Notes: a model not told the origin generated them from the sequence alone. A DNA stretch of 64,000 nt from Pseudomonas sp. ANT_H12B (GCF_008369325.1 NZ_VOBI01000004.1:1-64000); one strand, 5' to 3'; shown: positions 1 through 8,927, counted from the first letter of the stretch. Numbers and translations: made by a program.

Positions 1-19
1 CACGAATTGCTTGATTCAG

Positions 20-33
20 TTGTTAAAGAGCGG
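20..33 (-). promoter_or_regulatory. rRNA leader boxA antitermination element
   Basis: On the minus strand the bases read CCGCTCTTTAACAA, a good match to the boxA element of proteobacterial rRNA leaders, where NusB/S10 load the antitermination complex. It lies about 40 bases downstream of the nearest rRNA-type promoter (68-95) and points out of the left edge. The 16S gene itself is not in the window, so assignment to an rRNA operon rests on the resemblance of this leader to known Pseudomonas rrn leaders. Confidence 0.75.
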
Positions 34-67
34 TTGGTTAAGATCTTTCGTCTCAACCGAGGCGCGC

Positions 68-95
68 ATTCTACAGCAGCCTCTGTTGCTGTCAA
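68..95 (-). promoter_or_regulatory. rRNA operon promoter, proximal
   Basis: On the minus strand TTGACA (95-90) and TAGAAT (73-68) are separated by 16 bases and followed by a G+C-rich discriminator (GCGCGCC). The 16-bp spacer and GC discriminator are hallmarks of stringently controlled stable-RNA promoters. Transcription runs left, through boxA and off the window. Confidence 0.8.
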
Positions 96-176
96 GCGGT
101 TATTTTCCGAAGTTTTCAAAGTTTCCTTTGCAACTTCAACCACTTGCGCTTTCGATCTCTCGTTAGCGGGAGGCGA

Positions 177-204
177 ATTCTACAGCGTTACTCGCTGCTG
201 TCAA
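177..204 (-). promoter_or_regulatory. rRNA operon promoter, middle
   Basis: On the minus strand TTGACA (204-199), a 16-bp spacer and TAGAAT (182-177) repeat the architecture of the proximal promoter 109 bases away. The discriminator is again C/G-rich. Tandem near-consensus promoters of this kind precede Pseudomonas rRNA operons. Confidence 0.75.
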
Positions 205-379
205 CACCTCTTTTACACCGCTTTCGACCGAGAAGATCGAATCGTTAAAAGAGCCAAACAACCTCGCTCTTTCAACTCCTTCTGGGCTTCGATGACCTGA
301 AGCAACTCGCTGTCGAAAACTGCGTAACTCTTTGTTTACAAAAGAGTTTTCCGTTTCGACTGCGCCGGAAGTGGGGCGA

Positions 380-407
380 ATTATAGACTTCCAGAATCTG
401 CCGTCAA
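380..407 (-). promoter_or_regulatory. rRNA operon promoter, distal
   Basis: On the minus strand TTGACG (407-402), a 16-bp spacer and a perfect TATAAT (385-380) form a third strong sigma-70 promoter in the same direction, again with a GC-rich discriminator (TCGCCCC). From here to 667 I see no further gene; the stretch probably holds upstream activating (UP/Fis) DNA. Confidence 0.7.
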
Positions 408-667
408 CCCTTAATTACGACTTTCTATCAATAACTGCCAAAAAGTCGGAAGCACGCACCTTCTTCTATATAGAAGAGCTCGCTCCAGCCTCCAGCCACC
501 ACTCGTCGCTTCGCAAGACGCGCGCCAGATTACGTGACATGTCTGGCTTAAGGATTGCAAAAGACGCTCCCAGCAGCCCCAGAACGACGTAATTCTGACG
601 CGGCGGCACCTAATTAACGCTTAAAGGACTCCAGCGATGCGCTTGGTCAGTCACCGGGAGATGTAAC

Positions 668-859
668 GTGTCAACTCTCAATGAAATCGCAGCGAACCAC
701 GCGAAAATGGCTAAGGCACTAATAGAAGAGCCGACCGCGCTGAGCGAGCAGCCCCTTCAGCTCGTGGCCAGTTTCGAAGTTCCATCCATTGATGTGCAAC
801 ACATGCCGCTGCACCTCATCGTTGGCGCCCAGGACACCCCCCCCCGGACAAACCGCTAG
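668..859 (+). CDS. Small hypothetical protein (63 aa)
   Basis: A GTG-initiated frame of 63 codons with a plausible ribosome binding site (GGGAG at 657-661, 6 bases before the GTG). The product is mildly acidic with no membrane segment and no domain I recognise. A run of nine C residues (837-845) lies just before the end, so a one-base length change would alter the last residues and the stop position. It lies between the rRNA promoters and the phosphatase gene. It could be a real small gene or a chance frame. Confidence 0.3.
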   Translation: MSTLNEIAANHAKMAKALIEEPTALSEQPLQLVASFEVPSIDVQHMPLHLIVGAQDTPPRTNR

Positions 860-948
860 CTACTTGCTCTAACGATGCTTGATCTGCCGCCGCAGTAATC
901 GTCGATCATCACTTCCTGACCTAAACTCAACTGAATACCAGCCCGTCA

Positions 949-1701
949 ATGAGCGACGGGCGAGGCGTTCCCATGCTCGAAGCTTTAGAGGTGCCACGCG
1001 TGAAGCGCTTCGCCGTGAACGCTGCCGGACGAGATTTCGCGGTCGGCGACATTCATGGCCATTTCACGCGACTGCAGGCCGTTATAGATGCGGCCGGGTT
1101 CAACCCCTTGGTAGATCGCCTGTTCAGTGTTGGCGATCTGATTGACCGCGGGCCCGAATGCCGTGACGTGCTCGACTGGCTGACCAAGCCATGGTTCCAC
1201 CCGGTGCGCGGCAACCATGACGACTACGTGGTTAATTTTGATACCTGCGACATCGTCAACTGGCTCTACAACGGCGGCGCATGGTTCGCGGATCTATCAC
1301 TATTGGAACAGCAAGCATTCGCGGCGCAATTCGCCGAGCTCCCTATTGCCATCGAAGTCGACACAGCACATGGCCTGATCGGCATCGTGCACGCCGATTG
1401 TCCATTTCCATCATGGGAGCAGCTGCGAAAGGAACTGCAAATGCCAGAAAGCAACAAACACCTGCAACGGGTGCAGACCTTTTGCATGTGGTCACGAAGG
1501 CGGATCGATCAGCGGGAGATGCATGGCGTTCACGGCCTGCGCGCACTGGTCGTAGGGCATACACCGCTTGATACACCAGTCCGCCTTGGCAATGTGTTCC
1601 ACATCGACACCGCCGGCTGGAAGCCGGACCGTGGTTATTTCACCCTCCTGAATCTCGAAACGCTCGAAGCCATCCCCGCAATACGACCAGACCGGGAATA
1701 A
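949..1701 (+). CDS. PP1/lambda-type metallophosphoesterase (Ser/Thr protein phosphatase family)
   Basis: A 250-residue calcineurin-like phosphoesterase. The three metal-binding signatures are in order: GDIHG (residues 33-37), GDLIDRGP (62-69) and GNHD (88-91), with later histidines in VHADCP and VVGHTP. This is the arrangement of bacterial PrpA/PrpB and lambda phosphatases, which hydrolyse phosphoprotein or small phosphoesters using two divalent metals. The alternative start at 973 has GAGG at 962-965 and may be the true one, giving 242 residues. It stands alone, facing the GlxA-type regulator gene downstream. The substrate cannot be told from sequence. Confidence 0.85.
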   Translation: MSDGRGVPMLEALEVPRVKRFAVNAAGRDFAVGDIHGHFTRLQAVIDAAGFNPLVDRLFSVGDLIDRGPECRDVLDWLTKPWFHPVRGNHDDYVVNFDTCDIVNWLYNGGAWFADLSLLEQQAFAAQFAELPIAIEVDTAHGLIGIVHADCPFPSWEQLRKELQMPESNKHLQRVQTFCMWSRRRIDQREMHGVHGLRALVVGHTPLDTPVRLGNVFHIDTAGWKPDRGYFTLLNLETLEAIPAIRPDRE

Positions 1702-1713
1702 CCTGACGACTGT

Positions 1714-2643
1714 TTATTTGACGAGTCGCGTTTCCTTGGAAGGTCTGTATCCGAAGTACGAGCTATAGCACTTGCTGAAATGGCTCGGCGACACAAAGCC
1801 ACAAGCAACCAGCACGTCCACTTGGGATAGTTCTGTGTGCTGTAGGAGTCGACGCGCCTCGGTAATCCGCAATTCCATGTAATACCGTTGCGGCGTCGTG
1901 CCCAATTGCTCTTTGAACAAACGCTCAAGTTGGCGACGTGAACGACCGGCATAGACAGCCAGTTGCTCTAACTCCAAGGGCTCTTCGAGGTTGGCATCCA
2001 TCAGCTTGACCACCTCGCGTAACGGCGCGCTCACACAGATATTTTCAGTCGGCTTGATGCGCCGGTAGCGAGACTCCTCGAATGCCAGGATGTCCTCGAT
2101 ACCTTCGACGAGGGCTTTATCGTGCAGTCCTTTGATCCAGCCCAGTGCCATATGAAATGCCCCGGAGGGACTGGAAGCCGTGAGCCGGTCTCGATCGATG
2201 ATATAGGGCTCGCTACTGACCTGCGTCGCCTTGGAGATTTCCGCGAGTGCGGGGCGATGTTCGGGGTGTATGGCGCAACGATAGCCGTCAAGCAACCCTG
2301 CCCTGCCCAGGAACCATGCGCCATTCCATAACCCGGCCAACGTAATCCCCAGATCTGATGCAGTCTTCAGCAAGGTGATGAACTCATCATTAGCCTTGAG
2401 TTCTGTCCTGTAGCCGCCGCAAATGACCAGCAAGTCCAGCTCTTTAATCACCGAACCATCAAAACGGGCATCTGGCCGAATGATCAGGCCCAGGTCGCTG
2501 ACGACTTCCCCATCGGACAAGCCGAACGTTCGGGAAGAGAACAACCCGGGTCGTAGCAGATTCGCGGTCACAATCGTGTCCAGCGATTGAGTAAATGCAG
2601 GCAGCGAGAAATGCTCAAGCAGCAGAAATCCTGCTCGAACCAT
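1714..2643 (-). CDS. GlxA-family AraC transcriptional regulator
   Basis: The N-terminal half is a DJ-1/PfpI (class I glutamine amidotransferase-like) domain beginning VRAGFLLLEHFSLPAF, and the C-terminal ~100 residues are an AraC helix-turn-helix pair (AVYAGRSRRQLERLF and later VACGFVSPSHFSKCY). GlxA-type regulators such as GbdR, CdhR and ArgR usually control catabolism of quaternary amines or amino acids. The start at 2643 fits the family N-terminus. ATG 2697 and TTG 2727 are in frame upstream, and 2697 has a GGAGG but only one base away. A second regulator of the same family follows at 2974, and the two may serve the ABC/racemase operon at 4.1-8.9 kb. Confidence 0.85.
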   Translation of the reverse strand: MVRAGFLLLEHFSLPAFTQSLDTIVTANLLRPGLFSSRTFGLSDGEVVSDLGLIIRPDARFDGSVIKELDLLVICGGYRTELKANDEFITLLKTASDLGITLAGLWNGAWFLGRAGLLDGYRCAIHPEHRPALAEISKATQVSSEPYIIDRDRLTASSPSGAFHMALGWIKGLHDKALVEGIEDILAFEESRYRRIKPTENICVSAPLREVVKLMDANLEEPLELEQLAVYAGRSRRQLERLFKEQLGTTPQRYYMELRITEARRLLQHTELSQVDVLVACGFVSPSHFSKCYSSYFGYRPSKETRLVK

Positions 2644-2889
2644 TTGAGTAGTCTCACCGGGGTTCTCATTCAGATAGCGAAGATTTTTCCCCTTCATGCC
2701 TCCGCTAAATTGGCGTCGTTCGATCAATGTTCGAGCACTCTGTTGCGTTAACGAACATGTAGTTTGATACGTTTCTAATGCGCACCACCAGAGACAAATA
2801 AAGCCAAGTGCTGTGGCCCCTACCTGACTACACCGGCACCCTCCCCTTTCACGTCGTTCAGAAAGGCATGCTCAACACCCTGCGCCGCA

Positions 2890-2976
2890 TCAGCGCCAGA
2901 AACATCAGTCGACGCCTTCGTCGACGAACTCGACCTGGTCAATCTGAGCCACTGTTGCTTCGAATCTGCGCATTCA
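2890..2976 (+). pseudogene. IS1182-type transposase N-terminal scrap
   Basis: Translation from 2908 gives VDAFVDELDLVNLS, closely matching the N-terminal motif of IS1182-type transposases and the fragment at 62.6 kb in this same window (VDVFVDELDLGADF). No start codon, terminal repeats or further transposase sequence is visible, so only a scar remains. It sits in the 330-base gap between the two GlxA-type regulator genes; the rest of that gap shows nothing recognisable. Confidence 0.5.
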
Positions 2977-4014
2977 CTCCCTCCGTGCCTCACTCAGGTA
3001 CTGCCGCGGACACATGCTAAACCGGGCGCGAAACTCGCGGGAGAAATGCGCGCCGTCGGAGAAGCCGCAGTCCATGGCAATTTGGGTGATGCTGCTGTGG
3101 CTGTTCACGAGCAGCCAAGCGCCGTACTCGACCCGCAACGAGCGTTGGAACTCCATGGGTGAAAGCCCCAGCGACTGCTGGAACGCCCGTGTCAGTTGGC
3201 GTCTTCCGAGCCCCACGTAGCGCGCGATGGCATCCAGGGTCGGTAGGCTATCCATGCGCTGCTCGATGTAGTGCGCGGCCTGACGCACTCGCTCATCCTT
3301 AATGTCCGCCAGGTTTGCGTAGAAGTGCGCCTGTGGCTGCCGCCCCTGGCGAATACCTTGCAGCATCATATGCCGCACCGCTTGCTGGGCTTTTTCCCGT
3401 CCGCAATGCCGGGCCACCAGGTACAAACCCAGGTCGATGGCTGCAGTCGAGCCAGCACAGGTGATCAGATCGCCCTCGTCGATGAACAGATGATCCACCG
3501 CCGCTGGGCTCTTGGGGAAACGTGCGCGAAATGCATCCAGCACATTCCAGTGCACACATACCGAACGACTTCCGACCACGCCCGCCTGCGCCAGGGCGAA
3601 AGTGCCCGTGCAGATACCCAGCAACCGCGTACGACTCTTCGCGGCGCGCTGCAGCCAGTCACGCAAGTTATTGGGTATTTGAGTATTGAGGTAATCGTTA
3701 CCACCGCAGATGGCCACGTAGTCGAACTCTTCCAGGTTCTGTGCCAGTCCCCCGGACACCTCCAGTGCGATCCCCGCGCTGGAGGTTCTTGGCAATCCGT
3801 CGACGCTCATCACGCGCCACGCGGTATGGATCTGCCGGCTACCGCCACCCAGGTCGGCGGACAAGCGCAACACATCGATAAAGCCGGAAAACGCAGCCAG
3901 TGTGAATTGATCCAGAAGGACCAGTCCCACTGAAAGCTGCGGACGGCCTCCCATCTCGGGCCCGAGGGAGTCTGGCAGATGGCAATCTCGATTTATCTGA
4001 GTCATTTTTGTCAT
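2974..4014 (-). CDS. GlxA-family AraC transcriptional regulator, divergent to the polyamine-type ABC operon
   Basis: A 346-residue DJ-1/PfpI plus AraC regulator. The PfpI-like part (LSVGLVLLDQFTLAAFSGF) contains the elbow LLGICTGTFALAQAG with the cysteine retained. The AraC part near the C-terminus carries LDAIARYVGLGRRQLTRAF and ITQIAMDCGFSDGAHFSREF. It is transcribed away from the binding-protein gene at 4122 with a 107-base shared promoter region, so it is the most likely regulator of that transport/racemase operon. ATG 4005 is an equally possible start. Confidence 0.87.
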   Translation of the reverse strand: MTKMTQINRDCHLPDSLGPEMGGRPQLSVGLVLLDQFTLAAFSGFIDVLRLSADLGGGSRQIHTAWRVMSVDGLPRTSSAGIALEVSGGLAQNLEEFDYVAICGGNDYLNTQIPNNLRDWLQRAAKSRTRLLGICTGTFALAQAGVVGSRSVCVHWNVLDAFRARFPKSPAAVDHLFIDEGDLITCAGSTAAIDLGLYLVARHCGREKAQQAVRHMMLQGIRQGRQPQAHFYANLADIKDERVRQAAHYIEQRMDSLPTLDAIARYVGLGRRQLTRAFQQSLGLSPMEFQRSLRVEYGAWLLVNSHSSITQIAMDCGFSDGAHFSREFRARFSMCPRQYLSEARRE

Positions 4015-4121
4015 GACCTAACTATTCAACTTTAAGACCCCGAAGTGCAAGCGCTCGAATCAACGATACGAGCAAGATGCAGGTAAGGGGAAAAGTCCAA
4101 CAACACCCCAGAGGACACACG

Positions 4122-5171
4122 ATGAAACTGAAGACAGGTAAGAAAATCACCGTCGCTCTTTTAGTTACCGGCTGCATCTCCTCACAGGCCGCCATGGCTG
4201 AGCAGCAAAAGCTGACCGTTGCGCTGTATGGCGGTAACTGGGGTGAAGCGTTCCTCAAATGTGTTGCAGAACCTTTCACGCAAGCAACGGGAATTGCCGT
4301 TGCAGCAGAGGTCGGTACCTCGACCGTCACCCTGGCCAAGCTCCAGCAACAGAAGTCCAACCAGACAATTGATGTGGCCTGGATGGACGGCGGTATCAGC
4401 GAGCTGGCCTATGCCGCAGGGGTCGTCGCCGATCTTGATCCCGCGGCCATTCCCAACCTGAAAAACATGCTGGACAAAGCGGTCTACGTCAATGCCGGCC
4501 ATACCTTCGCCGTCAGCAGCGGCTTTTATTCCCTTGGCCTGACCTACAACACCAAGGAAATCAAGGAAGCGCCTACCAGCTGGAAAGATCTGTGGAAGCC
4601 AGAGTATGCCGGCACCATCGCCCTGCCCTCGCCCGCCAACTCTTCCGGGGTGCCCTTCGTGTTTTTCATGGCCGATGTCTGGGGCATCGACCGAGCCAAC
4701 CTGGAGCCGCTCTACACCAAGCTGGGCGCGCTGGACACTGCGCTGTTCTTCGACAGCTCAGGTGCCGCCACCAATGCCTTTCAGAGTGGCGAAGCGATCA
4801 TCGGCGCGCACTTCAACGTCGGTGCCTGGGACTTGATCGACAAGGGCGCGCCCATCGGTTTCACCATTCCCAAGGAAGGTGCCTGGGCCACCGATGCGCG
4901 CCTGCACCTGATCAAGGGGGCAAAAAACAGCAAGGCAGGCGAGCAGTTCATCAATACCGCCCTGACGAAGGAAGCGGCGTCCTGCCTGGCTGGAAAGCTG
5001 TACCTGGGGCCAGCGGTGAAAGGTGTCGAGGTCACTGAAGACGTGGCCCGCAAGCTGCCATGGGGTGTGGGCGGTTCGATCGACAGTCTGCGGTTATTCG
5101 ACTGGAGTCAGATCAACGCGCAGCGTGCCAGTGTCACCAACGACTGGAACCGCAAAGTCACCGCCAACTAG
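4122..5171 (+). CDS. ABC transporter periplasmic binding protein, PotD/spermidine-putrescine type
   Basis: A 349-residue extracellular solute-binding protein. It opens with a Sec signal peptide (basic MKLKTGKK, a hydrophobic core, cleavage near AAMA-EQQ), followed by a family-1-like fold with KLTVALYGGNWGEAF and later YNTKEIKEAPTSWKDLWKPE, typical of the PotD/PotF group. The start is set by GAGGA (4111-4115) 6 bases before ATG 4122. It is the first gene of a four-gene importer with the ATPase and two permeases immediately downstream. The linked proline-racemase-family gene suggests a cyclic imino acid, betaine or amine rather than a simple polyamine. Confidence 0.88.
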   Translation: MKLKTGKKITVALLVTGCISSQAAMAEQQKLTVALYGGNWGEAFLKCVAEPFTQATGIAVAAEVGTSTVTLAKLQQQKSNQTIDVAWMDGGISELAYAAGVVADLDPAAIPNLKNMLDKAVYVNAGHTFAVSSGFYSLGLTYNTKEIKEAPTSWKDLWKPEYAGTIALPSPANSSGVPFVFFMADVWGIDRANLEPLYTKLGALDTALFFDSSGAATNAFQSGEAIIGAHFNVGAWDLIDKGAPIGFTIPKEGAWATDARLHLIKGAKNSKAGEQFINTALTKEAASCLAGKLYLGPAVKGVEVTEDVARKLPWGVGGSIDSLRLFDWSQINAQRASVTNDWNRKVTAN

Positions 5172-5186
5172 CTCAAGAGGTCTGCA

Positions 5187-6254
5187 ATGTCAGTTTTGTT
5201 GAGCATCGACAGTGTCTGTAAAAGCTTCGGGCCGTTCCAGGCGCTGGACAACATCCAACTGGACATCGAGCAGGGCGAATTCATCGTTCTGCTCGGCCCC
5301 AGCGGTTGTGGCAAGACCACTTTGCTGCGCTCGATCGCCGGCTTCATGCAGCCCGATTCCGGCAGCATCGCGATCGATGGGCAGGATGTGAGTCGCCTGC
5401 CCCCGTACCGTCGGCCTCTGAATACCGTGTTCCAGAACTACGCCCTGTTTCCGCACATGACCGTGCTGGAAAACGTTGCCTACGGACCGCGGCGCCAGGG
5501 TGTCAATCGCACCGAGGCACGGCTCAAGGCTCGAGAGGCACTGACGATGGTCGGCCTGGAAGCCCTCGAAGAGCGTTTTCCCCGCGGCTTGTCCGGTGGC
5601 CAGCAGCAGCGCGTGGCCCTGGCTCGCGCCATCGTCAACCAACCGAAACTGCTGTTGCTCGACGAGCCGCTCTCGGCCCTGGACATGAAGCTGCGCAAGC
5701 GCATGCAGTTGGAGCTCAAGCACCTTCAGGCCAAGCTCGGCATCGCGTTCATTTTCGTCACCCACGATCAGGAAGAAGCGATGACCATCGCCGACCGTAT
5801 CGTGGTGATGAATGCCGGACGAATCGAACAGGTCGGGGCCAGCAGCGAGATTTACAGCGCACCCGCCACGCGCTTCGTTGCCGACTTCATCGGCGAGGCC
5901 AACCTGATCGGCTATCAGGCCAGCGATAGCGGCGAGATTCGTTTGGACATTCGTCATACCGCCATCACCAGCCCCGCAAAAGACCTGTTGCCTAACGGGG
6001 TGGCGGTGCTGCGCCCCGAACATCTGCAGGTGCTGGATGGATCGAGTCCCGAGAGCGCCGGTTGCTGTGAAATCAACGGCACAGTGACCGATATTGTCAC
6101 CGTCGGCAGCCATACCCTGGTGCATTCCCTGATCGACGGGCAATCGATCGTGGCGCGCACCATGGGGTTCCCCCGAGCCGACCTGGTCACCGGCAGCGCC
6201 GTGCGCCTGGGCTTCAATCCCGCGCATTTGCACCTGATCGGAGAGCCGGTATGA
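5187..6254 (+). CDS. ABC transporter ATP-binding protein, PotA type
   Basis: A 355-residue ATPase with Walker A GPSGCGKTT (about residue 38), signature [14 protein letters not shown], Walker B LLLLDEPLSALD and switch His in FVTHDQEEA. The C-terminal ~110 residues form a TOBE-type regulatory domain, as in PotA, UgpC and MalK. It begins 15 bases after the binding-protein gene and overlaps the first permease by four bases (ATGA), so the operon is translationally coupled. It energises import across the inner membrane. Confidence 0.92.
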   Translation: MSVLLSIDSVCKSFGPFQALDNIQLDIEQGEFIVLLGPSGCGKTTLLRSIAGFMQPDSGSIAIDGQDVSRLPPYRRPLNTVFQNYALFPHMTVLENVAYGPRRQGVNRTEARLKAREALTMVGLEALEERFPRGLSGGQQQRVALARAIVNQPKLLLLDEPLSALDMKLRKRMQLELKHLQAKLGIAFIFVTHDQEEAMTIADRIVVMNAGRIEQVGASSEIYSAPATRFVADFIGEANLIGYQASDSGEIRLDIRHTAITSPAKDLLPNGVAVLRPEHLQVLDGSSPESAGCCEINGTVTDIVTVGSHTLVHSLIDGQSIVARTMGFPRADLVTGSAVRLGFNPAHLHLIGEPV

Positions 6255-7093
6255 AACGCCCGGTGCTCGCCCCGTCGTTGATGCTCTTCGGCGCCCTGGC
6301 ATTTTTCACAGCGTTCTTTCTCGCGCCTTTCGCCGTGGTGATCTTCGCCAGTCTGACCAAGGGCGCCGATCAGGCGTTCACCCTCGAGCACTACGTGAGG
6401 GTGTTGGGCGACCAGTACCACTGGGATGTGATTCTGGTGACTTTCCGCATTGCCGCGCTGACCACCCTGATCTCGTTGCTACTCGGTTATCCGCTGGCCT
6501 GGTATCTGGTGCGTGTCGTGAAATGGCGTGCCTGGCGCCGAGCCTGCGTGATCCTGCTGGTGGTGCCAATGTTCACCAGCAATATCGTGCGCTCGTTCGG
6601 CTGGATGGTGCTGCTGGGGCGTAAGGGGCTGGTCAATCAGAGTCTTCTGGAAGCCGGCCTGATCGATACGCCGGTACGTTTCCTGGGGACCGAACTCGGC
6701 ATCCTGATCGGCATGGTATACATCCTGCTGCCGTTTATCGTGCTCGCGGCCGGCAATGCCCTGGCGCAGGTCGACCCGGCCTTCGAGCAGGCCTCCGAGG
6801 ATCTTGGCGCCAGCCCCCGCGCCACGTTTTTCCATGTAGTGCTGCCGCTGACCATGCCCGGCATCATCTCCGGCTCGATCATGGTCTTCACCCTTGCGGC
6901 AAGCGCCTACGTCACGCCGGCCCTGCTTTCCGGCGGCCGGATCTCCGTGCTCTCGATGCTGATTTTCCAACAATACAGTTCGGTCTTCGACTTCAACTAC
7001 GGCGGAGCGCTGAGCGTCGTGCTGCTGATCTTTACCCTGGTCATGGTCGGGCTGGCCGGACGTGTGGGCAGTATCCGGGGGAGCAATCAATGA
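6251..7093 (+). CDS. ABC transporter permease, PotB type
   Basis: A 280-residue inner-membrane permease with about six hydrophobic segments. The EAA loop contacting the ATPase reads EQASEDLGASPRATFFHVVLP. It is preceded by the ATPase gene and followed by the second permease with four-base overlaps on both sides, giving a heteromeric PotB/PotC-type channel. Confidence 0.9.
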   Translation: MKRPVLAPSLMLFGALAFFTAFFLAPFAVVIFASLTKGADQAFTLEHYVRVLGDQYHWDVILVTFRIAALTTLISLLLGYPLAWYLVRVVKWRAWRRACVILLVVPMFTSNIVRSFGWMVLLGRKGLVNQSLLEAGLIDTPVRFLGTELGILIGMVYILLPFIVLAAGNALAQVDPAFEQASEDLGASPRATFFHVVLPLTMPGIISGSIMVFTLAASAYVTPALLSGGRISVLSMLIFQQYSSVFDFNYGGALSVVLLIFTLVMVGLAGRVGSIRGSNQ

Positions 7094-7878
7094 TCACTCA
7101 AATATTGGTCAGACTGGTGGCCTGGGCCGTGCTCGGTTACATGCTGCTGCCATTGGTCGTCATTCTCGGCGTCTCGCTGACCGCATCGTCATTCCTGGCC
7201 TTCCCGCCACAGGGCTGGACGCTGGACTGGTACGCCAAAATGCTCAGCGATCCGAGCTATGTGGCGTCCTTTGCCACAAGCACCCTTCTGGCCCTGGTCG
7301 CCACCTTTGTCGCCGTGCTGCTCAGCGTGCCGGCCGCCCTGGCGATGGCACGCTACGACTTCCCCGGCAAAGCCACGATCCTCGCCGCCCTGACATCGCC
7401 CCTGGTATTTCCGCACATCGTTCTCGGGGCGGCGCTCTTGCAGTTTGGTGGCTACTTCGGATTGACCCGCAGCTTCCTGGCGCTGTTGATCGGTCACACC
7501 ATCATCATCTCGCCGTTCGTCCTGCGCTCGGTGCTGTCGATGCTGACACCCGAGCAGCGCGCCCTGGAAGAAGCCTCGAGCGATCTGGGCGGTACACCTT
7601 GGGCCACCTTCTTTTTAGTGGTGCTGCCGCAGATCCGGCCGGGGATCGTGACCGGGTCGATCTTTGCCTTCATCTCGTCATGGATCAACGTGGAGCTGTC
7701 GATATTCAACACCACGCCGGACCTGAACACCATACCGGTGAAGCTCTTCAACTACGTGCAGTACACCGTCGACCCGACCATTGCCGCTGCCTCCGGCGCC
7801 ACCATCATTGTGGTCGTAGTCGCCGTGATCATTCTGGATCTGTGCATCGGTCTCGACCTTTTATCAGAACGCAAATAA
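7090..7878 (+). CDS. ABC transporter permease, PotC type
   Basis: A 262-residue permease with roughly six membrane segments and the EAA-like loop EEASSDLGGTPWATFFLVVLP. It pairs with the upstream PotB-type permease. The gap to the racemase-family gene is only 35 bases and contains an AGGAG ribosome site (CCAGGAGTTC), so the enzyme is probably co-transcribed with its importer. Confidence 0.9.
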   Translation: MITQILVRLVAWAVLGYMLLPLVVILGVSLTASSFLAFPPQGWTLDWYAKMLSDPSYVASFATSTLLALVATFVAVLLSVPAALAMARYDFPGKATILAALTSPLVFPHIVLGAALLQFGGYFGLTRSFLALLIGHTIIISPFVLRSVLSMLTPEQRALEEASSDLGGTPWATFFLVVLPQIRPGIVTGSIFAFISSWINVELSIFNTTPDLNTIPVKLFNYVQYTVDPTIAAASGATIIVVVVAVIILDLCIGLDLLSERK

Positions 7879-7913
7879 CCCCCTCATACATCCCGTAAGC
7901 CAGGAGTTCAGTC

Positions 7914-8927
7914 ATGCGCATGCAAGACACGTTCGATGTCATCTATACCCATACCGAAGGCGAACCACTGTGCATCGTCCACAGCGGCATTCCCTACCCC
8001 GCCGGCTCGAGCATTCTGGCCAAGCGTACCTTTCTCGAGCAGAACTACGACTGGCTGCGCAAGGCATTGATGCAGGAACCGCGCGGCCACAAAGACATGT
8101 TCGGCGTGTTTCTCACCCCGCCTTCAAGCAGCGAGTTCGACGCCGGGCTGATCTACATGGATGGCAGCGTGTATTCGCACATGTGCGGCCACGGCACCAT
8201 TGCCGTGAGCATGGCGATGGTCGCCCTGGGCCTGGTGCCGCGCGCCGCCGATGGCATCACCAAAATCCGCTTTGAAACCACGGCCGGCCTGGTGGTCGCG
8301 GAGGTGGCTTCGGAAGGTGAGAATGTGCTCTGGACCCGATTCGAAAACGTACCGGCCTACGTCGCCGCCCAGGACATCCCGATCCACCTTCCCGACTATG
8401 GCGACCTCAAGGCCGACCTGGTCTGGGGCGGCAATTACTTCGGCATCATCGACCTGACCGATTGCGGCTTGCGCATCAGCCCGGACAACGGCAGCGAACT
8501 GTCGCGCCTCGGCCTGCTGGCTCGCGACCAGATCAAGCAGCAGATGAAGATCCAGCACCCCACCGAGGCCCATATCAACGACCTCAATTTCATAACCTTC
8601 TGGCACCCGGCGACCATCGAAGGTGCGTTCTACAAGAACGTCCACGTCTTCAGCGCCGGCCAGCTCGACCGCTCTCCCGGCGGCACGGGCACCAGCGCGA
8701 TGATGGCCATGTTCGAGGCCCGGGGGAAACTCGGCCTGAATCAACCCATCCTGTCCGAAGGACTGCTGGGCAGCGGCACCTTCGAAGGTTGCCTGCTCGG
8801 CGAAGTCGACCTCAACGGCACGCGCGCGGTGCGTCCGACCGTCAAGGGCACCGCCAGCATCCTGGGAACATCACGCTGGGTGATCGAACGCAATGACCCG
8901 GTCGGGGCAGGTTTCGTCATCAACTGA
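7914..8927 (+). CDS. Proline racemase / hydroxyproline epimerase family protein with Cys-to-Gly change
   Basis: A 337-residue member of the proline racemase superfamily (proline racemase, 4-hydroxyproline 2-epimerase, trans-3-hydroxyproline dehydratase). The first catalytic cysteine is present in HMCGHG (Cys91). The second site, normally DRSPCGTGTSA, reads DRSPGGTGTSA, so residue 256 is Gly instead of Cys or Thr. Family knowledge: Cys/Cys members racemise or epimerise by two-base chemistry and Cys/Thr members dehydrate. A Cys/Gly pair would lack the second acid-base, so the reaction may be one-sided (dehydration or elimination) or otherwise changed. It ends the ABC operon and is followed by a clear terminator. 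Confidence 0.85.
   Translation: MRMQDTFDVIYTHTEGEPLCIVHSGIPYPAGSSILAKRTFLEQNYDWLRKALMQEPRGHKDMFGVFLTPPSSSEFDAGLIYMDGSVYSHMCGHGTIAVSMAMVALGLVPRAADGITKIRFETTAGLVVAEVASEGENVLWTRFENVPAYVAAQDIPIHLPDYGDLKADLVWGGNYFGIIDLTDCGLRISPDNGSELSRLGLLARDQIKQQMKIQHPTEAHINDLNFITFWHPATIEGAFYKNVHVFSAGQLDRSPGGTGTSAMMAMFEARGKLGLNQPILSEGLLGSGTFEGCLLGEVDLNGTRAVRPTVKGTASILGTSRWVIERNDPVGAGFVIN

Noticed and set aside
7..300. Open frame of 97 codons at the left edge
   Set aside because: It lies over the minus-strand rRNA promoters and boxA, has no plausible product, and the non-coding explanation is much stronger.
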